This document shows, piece by piece, positions 28,002-36,997 of a DNA stretch of 64,000 nucleotides. The first letter of the stretch is position 1. Every line of letters begins with the position of its first letter. Under the pieces are notes generated by a model. It saw nothing but the letters and a program-made list of their open reading frames with translations. It searched no databases and was not told the DNA's origin. The stretch comes from Gilliamella apis (lineage in GTDB: Bacteria > Pseudomonadota > Gammaproteobacteria > Enterobacterales > Orbaceae). Made by a program: the position numbers and the translations under genes. The stretch covers positions 806,001 to 870,000 of the forward strand of contig NZ_CP132381.1 of the NCBI RefSeq assembly GCF_030758615.1. The letters run 5' to 3'.

Positions 28002-29036
28002 TTAAATATTTAATTTATCCAAATTAGCTGAAATATAATTCCAAGTTGTTGAAGGAACTAATTTCTTAACCTGCTCATAATTTTTTAATGCCAGTGAATT
28101 TCGCACTAATGATGCTGATATAATGTTTGATTCTTCGAGTTTTCGAGCAACCTCAATGACAGTAATCTTGGATGACGAACTAACTTTGTCATCTTCTAAC
28201 CAATATTTCATCGCTTTGTTATAAGCATTAGTTACTTCACTATGTGGCTCAGTACCAACAAAACGGTGAGTGATATTTAATGCTGGAGCAATATAGTTCC
28301 GGAAGATTAACAGATCGATTCCCATATAAGCATAGTCAATTTTGCTTTTATCTTTTAAAAAATAAGTAGGGAAGGTTGCTTTAGAAATAATGTATGACGA
28401 ACTGGCATGAACCGTAACATTTTTAATATCTTTTGTGCCATCTTTTACTAACTGTAAACGTACCTGAAACGGAAACAGTGATACATCTTCATTAACCACA
28501 AATACATGTACCCAATCACATTGATTGGCTGCAAATTCAATAAGATATTGATGACCTTTAGTAAAAGGATTGGCATTCATCACAATACTGCCAATTTTGT
28601 TACCAGACTTTTGGTATTGCGATAATTGTTTACAATATTGTTTAATCCCAACCGGTGTGTTTTCCATCAATACGACTAAATCAGAAATTTCAACAATAGG
28701 ATAAAAACCGCATGCTTTAAAAAAAGCGGTATTTTCAGGTTTAGTATATAAAAATAGATGAAAATAGCCGTTGTCATTGGCATATTTCATCGTATAGTCG
28801 ATTAAAGTTAGATTTAGTTGGTTGCCGCGATAATCAGGATCAATGGCTACACACTTAATAATATTGTGATCAAGACCGGCACAAGCGATACAATTATTAT
28901 TCAGTTTTGCAACAATGAAAGTTGTTACTTGTGGATCTAAATCGAGGTCAGATTGCAATAGTAATTGCTTAATTGCTTGATAATCTTGTTCAGATTTAGA
29001 TATATCAACAACACTGTAATCAACTAAATCGTACAT
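28002..29036 (-). CDS. citC: [Citrate (pro-3S)-lyase] ligase, CitC
   Basis: CitC activates citrate lyase by acetylating the CitD thiol with acetate and ATP. The N-terminal GNAT-like half (about residues 1-130, with IDPDYRGNQLNLTLIDY) precedes a nucleotidyltransferase half with NANPFTKGHQYLIEFA, whose TxGH motif binds ATP. The ATG at 29036 is preferred because the preceding FAH gene ends in AAAAAAGGTAG, which provides the ribosome site 4 bases upstream; a TTG at 29057 would lengthen the protein. Final length is 344 residues, typical of CitC. Confidence 0.95.
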   Translation of the reverse strand: MYDLVDYSVVDISKSEQDYQAIKQLLLQSDLDLDPQVTTFIVAKLNNNCIACAGLDHNIIKCVAIDPDYRGNQLNLTLIDYTMKYANDNGYFHLFLYTKPENTAFFKACGFYPIVEISDLVVLMENTPVGIKQYCKQLSQYQKSGNKIGSIVMNANPFTKGHQYLIEFAANQCDWVHVFVVNEDVSLFPFQVRLQLVKDGTKDIKNVTVHASSSYIISKATFPTYFLKDKSKIDYAYMGIDLLIFRNYIAPALNITHRFVGTEPHSEVTNAYNKAMKYWLEDDKVSSSSKITVIEVARKLEESNIISASLVRNSLALKNYEQVKKLVPSTTWNYISANLDKLNI

Positions 29037-29040
29037 ATAA

Positions 29041-29886
29041 CTACCTTTTTTCTTCAACGATAAAGTTAGTTAGACGACCAATATTGGTAATTTCAACTTC
29101 AATGGTATCACCATCGTGCATAAATATTGGTGGATTTCGTTTTTTTCCAACACCGCCTGGTGATCCAGTAAGAATAACGTCACCCGGTGATAATTTAGTA
29201 AATGTACTAATATACGAGATTAAATCAGGTACAGTATGTACTAAATTCTTGATGCTATCATGTTGCATCTCTTTTCCATTCAGATAAGTTGCTATTGATA
29301 GCGCTTTAGGATCGGGTATTTCATCTGTAGTTGTTAAACATGGTCCAAAAGCCCCGGTATTTGGCCAATTTTTACCAGCTGTGTACCAAGTATATTGCCA
29401 GTCACGAATCGAACCATCCATATAACAGCTATAGCCTGCGATATAAGATAAGGCTTCTTCTGATTTTATGCGGAAGGCCTCTTTACCAATAATAATGGCT
29501 AATTCGCCTTCATAATCCAGTTCATCGCTGATAGTTGGTTTAATGATATTTGTCTTATGTCCTGTTTGAGAATCAGGAAAACGAACAAATAAAGTTGGGG
29601 CAGAACTAGTTTCATTAAATTCTGCTCGTTTTTCCGCATAATTCATTCCTACACACAAAATTTTGTTTGGATTTGGAATTACCGGTAAATAAGTTATTGC
29701 TTGTTCATCGATATCACTAGGTGAGTCTAAAAAGTTTTTTGCGTTAGCTAATCCATCTTTATCAGAAAGAAGGGATTTTAGATCTTGATATTTATCGCCT
29801 AGTTTTTGGCCTAAATCTACGATGCCATGATCAGTATATAAACCAAAACTTGGTCGACCAGAAACAAGGTAACTGACAAGCTTCAT
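29041..29886 (-). CDS. Fumarylacetoacetate-hydrolase-fold enzyme in the citrate operon, candidate oxaloacetate decarboxylase or tautomerase
   Basis: The 281-residue protein has the FAH fold. Metal ligands are in DYEGELA (E126, E128) and CYMDGS (D157), and the C-terminal LTGSPGGVG block is intact. The lid motif NYxxHxxE, whose His/Glu dyad is catalytic in FAHD1, reads NYAEKRAE, with Lys86 in place of His. The gene lies between the citrate carrier and citC, 4 bases before citC. FAH-fold proteins such as mammalian FAHD1 and corynebacterial Cg1458 decarboxylate oxaloacetate, the product of citrate lyase. That role here is inference, and tautomerase or another acylpyruvase activity is possible. 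Confidence 0.8.
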   Translation of the reverse strand: MKLVSYLVSGRPSFGLYTDHGIVDLGQKLGDKYQDLKSLLSDKDGLANAKNFLDSPSDIDEQAITYLPVIPNPNKILCVGMNYAEKRAEFNETSSAPTLFVRFPDSQTGHKTNIIKPTISDELDYEGELAIIIGKEAFRIKSEEALSYIAGYSCYMDGSIRDWQYTWYTAGKNWPNTGAFGPCLTTTDEIPDPKALSIATYLNGKEMQHDSIKNLVHTVPDLISYISTFTKLSPGDVILTGSPGGVGKKRNPPIFMHDGDTIEVEITNIGRLTNFIVEEKR

Positions 29887-29930
29887 GAATACTCCTTAAA
29901 AGCTGTTTATTGAAACTACATAAGAAAATA

Positions 29931-29960
29931 GAACAACCCTAGTAATAACTAAGGTTGCTC
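29931..29960 (-). terminator. Leaky attenuator hairpin between the citrate carrier and FAH gene
   Basis: Twelve-base arms (29931-29942 and 29949-29960, two G-T wobbles) enclose a 6-base loop. On the minus strand the arm is followed by TATTTTCTTA rather than a clean T-run. It could reduce transcription of the lyase genes relative to the carrier. Confidence 0.55.
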
Positions 29961-29970
29961 TTGAAAAAAA

Positions 29971-31356
29971 CTATACTAAAAAATTGCCTAGAATGAGTAA
30001 GGATACTGATACGTTAATTGCACCACCAATACGAGTAGCAATTTGGGCAAATGGCATCAACTCCATACGTTCTGCTGCTGTCAGGATTGCAACGTCACCA
30101 GTTCCACCTTGACCACTTTGACAGCAAGAGATAACTGCCGCATCAACTGGATACATACCTAGTTTTTTAGCAACAAAGAAACCAGTTGTGACTAAACTCA
30201 CTACTGTACAAACAATAACTATTAGGTTGATAACGGTGAAAGCTGCAACGATTTTATCCCACGGTGTGATTGCCACGCCCACAGCGAATAAAATAGGATA
30301 GGTTACAGATGTTTGGAAGAACTTGTAAACTACTTGCGAACCACTTAGTACTTTTGGTGAAACACCTGATACTAGTTTAACAAATACTGCGGCAAATAGC
30401 ATCCCTACAGGTGCTGGAATACCGGTTACTTTGTGGCCAATCATACCGACCATATAAAGGATAGCGGCTAATAATACACCAGATGCAAAAGTTGTCACAT
30501 CAATAACCGACTCTGTTTTAGCCGTTTTGTTGATAATTTGTTCATCTTCTGATGCTGGTAACAAGCGACCATTACCAGTTAAATGAGGATAAGCTTTACC
30601 AATACGGTTAAGGATACCACCACAAATAATACCGGTTAAACCACCTAACATAACAATTGGTAATACTCGACCTAGTGCTTCACCTTGTTCCATACCTAAA
30701 ATAGATGCATATCCGATTGATAATGGAATTGCGCCTTCACCAACACCACCAGCCATGATCGGTAATACTAAGAAGAAGAATGTTTCAAATGGTGATAAGC
30801 CTAATAAATAACCCACACCAACACCAACTAGCATACCAACAATTTCACCACATACCATTGGTCCGAAGATTTTTAAGAAACCTTGAATAAGCGTTTTCTT
30901 ATCCATGTTCATAATACTACCAACGATGATACAGCAGATATAAAGATATAAAATGTGAGTATCTTTATAGAATTTGGTTGTTGCTTGTACCACAGGAGTA
31001 GGCAGAATGCCATAATAGACTAGAGCTGATGGAATAAAGGTTGCACAAATTGCTGCTGCCCCCATTTTTCCAACAATTGGTAAACGTTTACCTATTTCAC
31101 CACAAAGAAAACCAAAGAAAGCACATGTGACTACCATAACAACTATTTCACTTGGTAATTTACCTGTTACTAATACTTCAGCAAAGATAAGAATACCCGC
31201 GATAATAAATAATGGTAAAGGAATTACACCGATTTTATAATCATCCATAAGTTTCCACCATCCGTATGGCCAAAACTTTTTCGTTTGATCTTCGTGTTTT
31301 ATCTCATGTTTTTCATTGTTGTTGTGCGTTTTTTCAACTGAATTGAAATCCACCAT
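29971..31356 (-). CDS. citS: Citrate carrier of the 2-hydroxycarboxylate transporter family (CitS/CitW-like)
   Basis: This 461-residue membrane protein belongs to the 2HCT family (CitS, CitW, CitP, MaeN). Two re-entrant-loop GGxG motifs, AGGVGEGAIPLS and SGQGGTGDVAIL, mark the two homologous domains, and the substrate-binding Arg lies in QIATRIGGAIN near the C-terminus. A charged tail of about 40 residues precedes helix 1. It leads the citrate operon and diverges from citAB. Whether it is a sodium symporter or a citrate/acetate exchanger cannot be told from sequence. Confidence 0.93.
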   Translation of the reverse strand: MVDFNSVEKTHNNNEKHEIKHEDQTKKFWPYGWWKLMDDYKIGVIPLPLFIIAGILIFAEVLVTGKLPSEIVVMVVTCAFFGFLCGEIGKRLPIVGKMGAAAICATFIPSALVYYGILPTPVVQATTKFYKDTHILYLYICCIIVGSIMNMDKKTLIQGFLKIFGPMVCGEIVGMLVGVGVGYLLGLSPFETFFFLVLPIMAGGVGEGAIPLSIGYASILGMEQGEALGRVLPIVMLGGLTGIICGGILNRIGKAYPHLTGNGRLLPASEDEQIINKTAKTESVIDVTTFASGVLLAAILYMVGMIGHKVTGIPAPVGMLFAAVFVKLVSGVSPKVLSGSQVVYKFFQTSVTYPILFAVGVAITPWDKIVAAFTVINLIVIVCTVVSLVTTGFFVAKKLGMYPVDAAVISCCQSGQGGTGDVAILTAAERMELMPFAQIATRIGGAINVSVSLLILGNFLV

Positions 31357-31429
31357 ATTTTTTTTATCTCCAAAATAAATTTGCTTTGTTTTAATGGCGC
31401 ATATGGTGACAAAATATTAATATCAATTT

Positions 31430-31445
31430 TGTGATATAAATCATA
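31430..31445. promoter_or_regulatory. CRP- or FNR-like site in the citS/citA divergent region
   Basis: TGTGATATAAATCATA matches the CRP consensus in 9 of 10 arm positions. The inner GTGATATAAATCAT also fits the FNR core TGAT-N4-ATCA. Anaerobic or catabolite control of citrate fermentation makes either plausible. It lies 74 bases from the carrier start and about 100 bases from citA. Confidence 0.55.
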
Positions 31446-31541
31446 AATTAAGTGTGGTTTTTATGGTTTTAAAGGCTCTAAGTTTTTTTATGCTGTGTTA
31501 CACTCCTCAGCAGATACAGCAATTATTTATTAAGTATAAAA

Positions 31542-33131
31542 ATGCGAAAACGAATACATCTGTCATTTACGACAAAATTATTTTTATCTCTTTTAATCTT
31601 TTCATTGGTGGTTTTAGCATTGCTGCAAAGCTACATATGGAATGTGACAGAAAATGCCTTATATCGTAGTTTAGGCGAAAAAGCTCAAATTCAGGCGAAA
31701 GAGTTAGCTGTGATTCCTAGCTTAATAAAATATGTAGAAGATAAAGATACTGAACAAATCGCTAAACTTGTTTCAGATATTTTTGAACAAAGTGATGCGA
31801 GTTATATTGTTATAGGTGATGCTAAAGCTTATCGGTTATTTCATACGGCTAATAATTCAATATATTTACCCATGGTTGGTGATGACAATCAGGAGGTGTT
31901 AAGTGGTATTAGTAGCACCACAATAAGTCAAGGATCTTTAGGTTTAGCCCTAAGAGGTAAAGCGCCGATTATTAGCAATGGAAAAGTAATTGGTATTGTT
32001 TCGGTTGGTTATATGGTAGATGATATTTATGCGTCACATATAAAACAATTTATTCCATTCATTATTTTTTGTTCATTTTTATTCTTTGCGCTGTTTATAT
32101 TTTCTTTATGCTTTGCTAGAGCTATCAAAAAACAGATGTTTAATTTAGAACCTCAAGCAATTGCACTATTGGTAAAGAGTCAGAAATCAATAATGGAATC
32201 AATATTTGAAGGTATTATTGCCATTGATCTTGATTATAAGATTATCAATATCAACCAATCAGCAAGGCGTATGTTAAATATTGATATCGATGATAATAGT
32301 CTGCTTAATCATGATTTATCTAATTTTATTAAATCAACGGATTTTCTTTATGGTAGTACCAATCAGACTAAAGATGTTCATGACCATATTTGCTATTTCA
32401 ATAATATTATCGTTATTGCTAATCGTATTCGCGTAATTGTTGATGATGAAATTCAAGGATGGGTGATCACCTTCCGAAATTATGATGATATTAATTTATT
32501 AAGTATGCAATTAACTCAAGTTACGCAGTATGTGGATAATTTGCGCGCCTTAAGACATGAACACCTTAACTGGATGGCAACGTTATCAGGTTTAATTTAT
32601 ATGAAACGATATGAAGAAGCGGAATCATTTATTGCGCTACATTCTGCTGATAATCAACAAAATCTAGATTTCATTACCAGCCATTTTCAGGTTCCGGCTA
32701 TTTGTGGTTTATTAATTGGTAAATATTCTAAGTCGCATGAAATTGGCTTAAAATTGTTTTTTGATCCCGCCTGCTATTTAGAAGCATTGCCTTCCAAGAT
32801 AACTGAAGCCGAATTTATGTCGATATTAGGTAATTTATTGGACAATGCCTTTAATGCGTGTTTAAAAAATAATCAAGGTGATAAATCTATCCATCTATTT
32901 TTAAGTGATAGAACCGATGAAATTGTTTTAGAAGTCAGTGATCAGGGTTGTGGTATAGACGATAAAATCCGCAATTCAATTTTCCAACCGGGGGTAACCT
33001 CACAAAATTCGAACGAACATGGTATAGGTTTACATTTAGTTTCTACATATGTGAAAAAAGCTAACGGATATATCACATTTGAAGATAATGAACCTTATGG
33101 AACGATTTTTTCTGTTTTTATACCAAAGTAG
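31542..33131 (+). CDS. citA: Citrate-sensing histidine kinase (CitA/DpiB family)
   Basis: The 529-residue protein is a membrane sensor kinase of the DcuS/CitA group. Helix 1 (about residues 10-30), a periplasmic PAS domain (about 35-165), helix 2 (about 170-195) and a cytoplasmic PAS domain lead to the phosphoacceptor histidine in LRALRHEHLNWMATL. The ATPase domain has GNLLDNAFNAC, DQGCGIDD and HGIGLHLV. Adjacent citB and the divergent citrate operon indicate citrate as the ligand. The ribosome site is weak. Confidence 0.93.
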   Translation: MRKRIHLSFTTKLFLSLLIFSLVVLALLQSYIWNVTENALYRSLGEKAQIQAKELAVIPSLIKYVEDKDTEQIAKLVSDIFEQSDASYIVIGDAKAYRLFHTANNSIYLPMVGDDNQEVLSGISSTTISQGSLGLALRGKAPIISNGKVIGIVSVGYMVDDIYASHIKQFIPFIIFCSFLFFALFIFSLCFARAIKKQMFNLEPQAIALLVKSQKSIMESIFEGIIAIDLDYKIININQSARRMLNIDIDDNSLLNHDLSNFIKSTDFLYGSTNQTKDVHDHICYFNNIIVIANRIRVIVDDEIQGWVITFRNYDDINLLSMQLTQVTQYVDNLRALRHEHLNWMATLSGLIYMKRYEEAESFIALHSADNQQNLDFITSHFQVPAICGLLIGKYSKSHEIGLKLFFDPACYLEALPSKITEAEFMSILGNLLDNAFNACLKNNQGDKSIHLFLSDRTDEIVLEVSDQGCGIDDKIRNSIFQPGVTSQNSNEHGIGLHLVSTYVKKANGYITFEDNEPYGTIFSVFIPK

Positions 33132-33151
33132 TTAACAGAGGTGAATAAAGT

Positions 33152-33853
33152 ATGTATGAAATAAAAGAAGATACAATTAAAGTTCTTATTGTTGAAGATG
33201 AGCCCATTTTAGCTGAATTAAATGCCGAATTTATTCAACGAGACACCAAAGTAGAAGTTATTGGAATCGCTGCAACTTTGGAAGAAGCGAAAGTGATGGT
33301 TGAAAAATTAAAACCAACATTAATTTTATTAGATAATTACCTACCTGATGGAAAAGGAATTGAATTATTTGAATATATTATTAATAATAATTTAGATTGT
33401 TATGTTATTTTTATTACTGCTGCGAGTGATATGGATACCTGTAGTAAAGCGATACGTTTTGGCGCTTTTGATTATTTAATCAAACCGGTATCTTATCAGC
33501 GCTTAAAACATTCACTTGAACGTTTTGAACTGTTTTTATATCGTCAAAGTTTGCAAAAACATGTGAATCAAAGACGTATTGATGAACTTTTTAATCTACA
33601 AACTAAAGACTTTGTTGATATTAATCGCCACTCCAAAGGTATTGAAGAAATTACCTTACAAAAAGTTAAAGATCTATTTATGCAAACAAATGAACCGCAA
33701 ACAGTAGATCAAATTGTCGAAAAAGCCAATATTAGTAAAACCACCGCTAGACGATATTTAGAATATTGTGTGCAAACTAAATTATTAACGGTTGAGCTTA
33801 ACCATGGCAAAATAGGTCGTCCTGAAAGGCTTTATAAAAGATTAGGAAAGTAA
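33152..33853 (+). CDS. citB: Citrate two-component response regulator (CitB/DpiA family)
   Basis: The 233-residue regulator has a receiver domain (about residues 10-125), with the phosphorylated Asp in ILLDNYLPDG and the switch Lys in YLIKPVS. A C-terminal DNA-binding domain (about 160-225) contains the SKTTARRYLEYC helix-turn-helix usual in this group. It is 20 bases behind citA and probably activates the divergent carrier/lyase operon. It lacks the long linker seen in some DpiA proteins but is near normal length. Confidence 0.93.
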   Translation: MYEIKEDTIKVLIVEDEPILAELNAEFIQRDTKVEVIGIAATLEEAKVMVEKLKPTLILLDNYLPDGKGIELFEYIINNNLDCYVIFITAASDMDTCSKAIRFGAFDYLIKPVSYQRLKHSLERFELFLYRQSLQKHVNQRRIDELFNLQTKDFVDINRHSKGIEEITLQKVKDLFMQTNEPQTVDQIVEKANISKTTARRYLEYCVQTKLLTVELNHGKIGRPERLYKRLGK

Positions 33854-34012
33854 TTTTTTTCGCAAAGTTGGTTATTAATCCTACGTTATATAATTTATGA
33901 TTATATAAATATGCTTATTGATTATTTTATTGCCTAAATATTTGATGCTAGATTGAATTAATCCAATTGTTGGATGATTTAAATTGCAGTATCAAAGAAT
34001 AGGAGTAAGCGT

Positions 34013-34969
34013 ATGTCTATAGGAAAAGTAGTAACGACTGAAAATAATGAAATCAGTAAAGATGGTGCTTTTGTCCGTCAAACTAACCGATTTGACACTC
34101 CCTTTGGTAATGAACCTGGCTTGTTACCTGTTGAAGCAGGTCGTTATCGACTGATTTGGGCTGCAATTTGCCCTTGGGCCCATCGCCAAATGATAGCCAT
34201 CAAGTTATTGGGTTTAGAGGATGTTATTAGTGTAGGTAAGGTTTCTCCTATAAGAACACCACATGGTTGGGAGTTTTCACTTGATCCCAATGGCGTTGAT
34301 CCGGTGTTAGGGATTCGTTATTTACCGGAACTTTATGCTAAAACCGATCCAGAATATAATGGGCGAGCAACAGTTCCTACCGTAGTAGACGTAAAAACTG
34401 GCAAAGTTGTTAACAACGATTATTTTAGATTAACTAACTATTGGGAAACTGTTTTTAAGCCGTTTCATAAAGCTGGTGCACCAGATCTCTATCCAGAACA
34501 TTTACGTACTGAAATTGATAAATTGAATGATGTGATATTTCATGAAGTTAACAATGGCGTTTATAAAGCAGGCTTTGCTCGATCACAACCAGCTTATGAG
34601 CATGCTTACCATCTCGTTTTTAACCAGTTAGATAAATTAGAACAACGATTAAGCAAATCTCGTTATCTTTTTGGTGATAACATCACTGATTCAGATATCC
34701 GTTTATATGTCACTTTGGCTAGGTTTGATGTTGCCTATTACGCTGCATTCAACACTAATCGAAATCGAATTATCGATTATCCTAATTTGTGGGGTTATGC
34801 CCGAGATCTCTATCAAATTCCCGCTTTTGGCAATACGACTGATTTTGAGGCGATTAAAAAAGGTTATTTTTTGAGTAATAACGCCCATAATCCTTATGAT
34901 ATTTTGCCGTTAGGACCTGATGTTAGTAATTGGCAAACACCACATAATCGAGATAAACAATTTAGTTAA
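34013..34969 (+). CDS. yqjG: Glutathionyl-hydroquinone reductase
   Basis: Xi-class glutathione transferase of 318 residues that reduces glutathionyl-hydroquinones by thiol exchange. The N-terminal thioredoxin-fold domain has the catalytic cysteine in AAICPWAHRQ. The block GRATVPTVVDVKTGKVVNND and the helical C-terminal domain (about 165-300) are characteristic. It is preceded by AGGAG. It lies 20 bases ahead of the ABC permease gene on the same strand, so it could be the first gene of that operon, though a functional link is not evident. Confidence 0.93.
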   Translation: MSIGKVVTTENNEISKDGAFVRQTNRFDTPFGNEPGLLPVEAGRYRLIWAAICPWAHRQMIAIKLLGLEDVISVGKVSPIRTPHGWEFSLDPNGVDPVLGIRYLPELYAKTDPEYNGRATVPTVVDVKTGKVVNNDYFRLTNYWETVFKPFHKAGAPDLYPEHLRTEIDKLNDVIFHEVNNGVYKAGFARSQPAYEHAYHLVFNQLDKLEQRLSKSRYLFGDNITDSDIRLYVTLARFDVAYYAAFNTNRNRIIDYPNLWGYARDLYQIPAFGNTTDFEAIKKGYFLSNNAHNPYDILPLGPDVSNWQTPHNRDKQFS

Positions 34970-34989
34970 TTAATTTTAATATTGGGATA

Positions 34990-35736
34990 ATGCAGATGCC
35001 AAATATTATTGATTTTGGATTGATTTTCACCCAAATACCGACGTTATTGGCTTATTTGCCAGTAACACTCTTTATCACCATCTTTTCGATGTTACTTGGC
35101 GTAATATTAGGTCTAGTTATTGCAATAATTAAAATGAATAAAATACCGATATTAACGCAAATAGCAGCGGTATTTGTTTCATTTATAAGAGGAACCCCAT
35201 TATTGGTACAACTTTATTTAAGTTTTTATGGCCTACCAATTTTATTACGTTATGTTAATTACTTTTTTGATACAGATTTTAATATTAATGGGCTTCCGGC
35301 AATATTGTTTGTATTGATAGCCTTTTCTTTTAATGAAGCAGCTTATAACTCTGAAACAATTCGTGCCGCATTACAATCTGTAAATAAGGGGCAAATCGAA
35401 GCTGCACAATCGTTAGGTATGACATATAGTCAAGTTTTACGTCGTATTGTTATTCCTGAAGCATTTATAGTTGCACTGCCTAACTTAGGTAATACTTTAA
35501 TCGGATTACTAAAAGGAACTTCATTGGCATTTGTTTGTTCGGTAACTGAAATGACTGGTAGAGGTAAAACTTTAGCTGGTCATAGCTATCGTTATTTTGA
35601 AGTTTATATTTCACTGGCTCTAATTTATTGGGCATTAACCATATTAATTGAATTATTAGTCAAATATTTAGAGAACCGATTAACGATTAGTGAAGATAAA
35701 AATACTCCAAGTTACCGAAGAGGGAAATGGCTATGA
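34990..35736 (+). CDS. Polar amino-acid ABC transporter permease
   Basis: Inner-membrane permease of the His/Glu/Gln/Arg/cystine family, 248 residues with about five helices. The EAA loop that contacts the ATPase reads EAAQSLGMTYSQVLRRIVIPEA, split here at residues 137-158, and SFIRGTPLLVQLYL is typical. It precedes its ATPase with a 4-base overlap (ATGA). The whole gene set (permease, ATPase, GNAT, binding protein) resembles cystine-type importers, but the ligand cannot be fixed from sequence. Confidence 0.9.
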   Translation: MQMPNIIDFGLIFTQIPTLLAYLPVTLFITIFSMLLGVILGLVIAIIKMNKIPILTQIAAVFVSFIRGTPLLVQLYLSFYGLPILLRYVNYFFDTDFNINGLPAILFVLIAFSFNEAAYNSETIRAALQSVNKGQIEAAQSLGMTYSQVLRRIVIPEAFIVALPNLGNTLIGLLKGTSLAFVCSVTEMTGRGKTLAGHSYRYFEVYISLALIYWALTILIELLVKYLENRLTISEDKNTPSYRRGKWL

Positions 35737-36491
35737 TTCATGTTAATAATCTCACTTTATCTTTTCATGGTAATTGCATTTTAAATCAAATTAATTTTGC
35801 TATTAAAGCACATGAAATCGTTGCAATTATTGGCGCATCGGGAGCAGGAAAATCGACCCTTTTACGTTGTTTAAATTTATTGGAAAAACCTCAAGCTGGT
35901 AATATCACTATTGATAACATGTCGTTTGATGTCAGTAAATCTAAACGAGATCAAATTGTTAAATTTCGTCAACAAACAGCGATGGTTTTTCAACAGTTTA
36001 ATCTTTTTCCACAAAAGAATGCTTTAGAAAATGTTATGGAAGGGTTACTGATTGTAAAAAAATACTCTCGAGAGAAAGCTGAAAAAATTGCTTACGACAA
36101 ACTAGTTGAAGTTGGTCTTGCTGATAGAGTAAACCACTATCCAAAACAACTATCAGGTGGTCAACAACAAAGGGTTGCTATTGCGAGAGCGTTAGCCATG
36201 AATCCTAAGGTTTTATTACTTGATGAACCTACCTCTGCATTAGATCCTGAGTTAGTCGGCGAAGTATTGGCAACGATAAAAATGGCGGCAAAATCGGGTA
36301 TTACGATGATATTAGTTTCTCATGAAATGAGTTTTGTGCATGATATAGCCAGCCGAGTTTTGTTCTTAGATAAAGGGCAAATTATTGAAGATGGATCGCC
36401 TAAACAAGTTTTTTTAAATCCTGTTCATCAAAGAACAAAAGATTTTTTATCTAGATATTATTCAGCAATGCAAATGGATTATGAGATTTAA
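35733..36491 (+). CDS. Polar amino-acid ABC transporter ATPase
   Basis: ATP-binding subunit with Walker A GASGAGKST, signature LSGGQQQRVAIARAL, Walker B VLLLDEPTSALDP and the switch His in LVSHEMSFV. The start at 35733 overlaps the permease stop (ATGA) and has AGAGGGA upstream; an ATG at 35727 is also in frame. It is 252 residues, normal for the family. It powers the adjacent permease. Confidence 0.94.
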   Translation: MIHVNNLTLSFHGNCILNQINFAIKAHEIVAIIGASGAGKSTLLRCLNLLEKPQAGNITIDNMSFDVSKSKRDQIVKFRQQTAMVFQQFNLFPQKNALENVMEGLLIVKKYSREKAEKIAYDKLVEVGLADRVNHYPKQLSGGQQQRVAIARALAMNPKVLLLDEPTSALDPELVGEVLATIKMAAKSGITMILVSHEMSFVHDIASRVLFLDKGQIIEDGSPKQVFLNPVHQRTKDFLSRYYSAMQMDYEI

Positions 36492-36509
36492 TCAGTAAAT
36501 GAGGTACTA

Positions 36510-36935
36510 ATGGGGATTATTATTCAACAACACTGTGATGATATTAATTGGCAAGAAGTTGCTGATTTACTGGCATTTTATGGCTTAAGTTCGTTCGATG
36601 CGATAACTCAAGAACAAGTCTTTAAAAGAAGCTATGCGGTAGTTTTTTTATTGGAGAATAATCATGTGGTGGGGGTTGGTAGAGCGTTATCAGATGGTAT
36701 TTGTCAGGCAGCGATTTATAACATTGCTTTGGCTAAACACTTACATGGTCAGCAATATGGTAGGCTAATTGTCGATAAGCTTATTGAACAAGTAAAGGAT
36801 TGTAATATTATTCTTTATACACATCCTCAAACGGTTGAATTTTATAAGAACTTAGGTTTTGATTTAATGAAAACTGGTATGGCCATATATCAAACAGATC
36901 ATCGGCAGCAAATGAAAGAAATGGGATTCATTTAG
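36510..36935 (+). CDS. GNAT-family N-acetyltransferase
   Basis: Small acetyltransferase of 141 residues. The acetyl-CoA loop appears as LAKHLHGQQYGRLIVDKLIE, in place of the classical Q/R-x-x-G-x-G/A, and the C-terminal VEFYKNLGFDL is the usual strand-helix end of GNAT domains. It sits between the ATPase and binding-protein genes of an amino-acid importer, so acetylation of an imported amino acid or amine is plausible but unproven. GNAT genes in such importer clusters are common. Confidence 0.85.
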   Translation: MGIIIQQHCDDINWQEVADLLAFYGLSSFDAITQEQVFKRSYAVVFLLENNHVVGVGRALSDGICQAAIYNIALAKHLHGQQYGRLIVDKLIEQVKDCNIILYTHPQTVEFYKNLGFDLMKTGMAIYQTDHRQQMKEMGFI

Positions 36936-36997
36936 ATAGCCTAATTGACTAGCATTTTAATAATATTAACTAATTTTAACTACAGAGGATCGGCGTT

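Noticed and set aside
31454..31669. 71-codon frame overlapping the start of citA
   Set aside because: It shares sequence with the signal-kinase N-terminus in another frame, has no family match and would clash with the citA start region.
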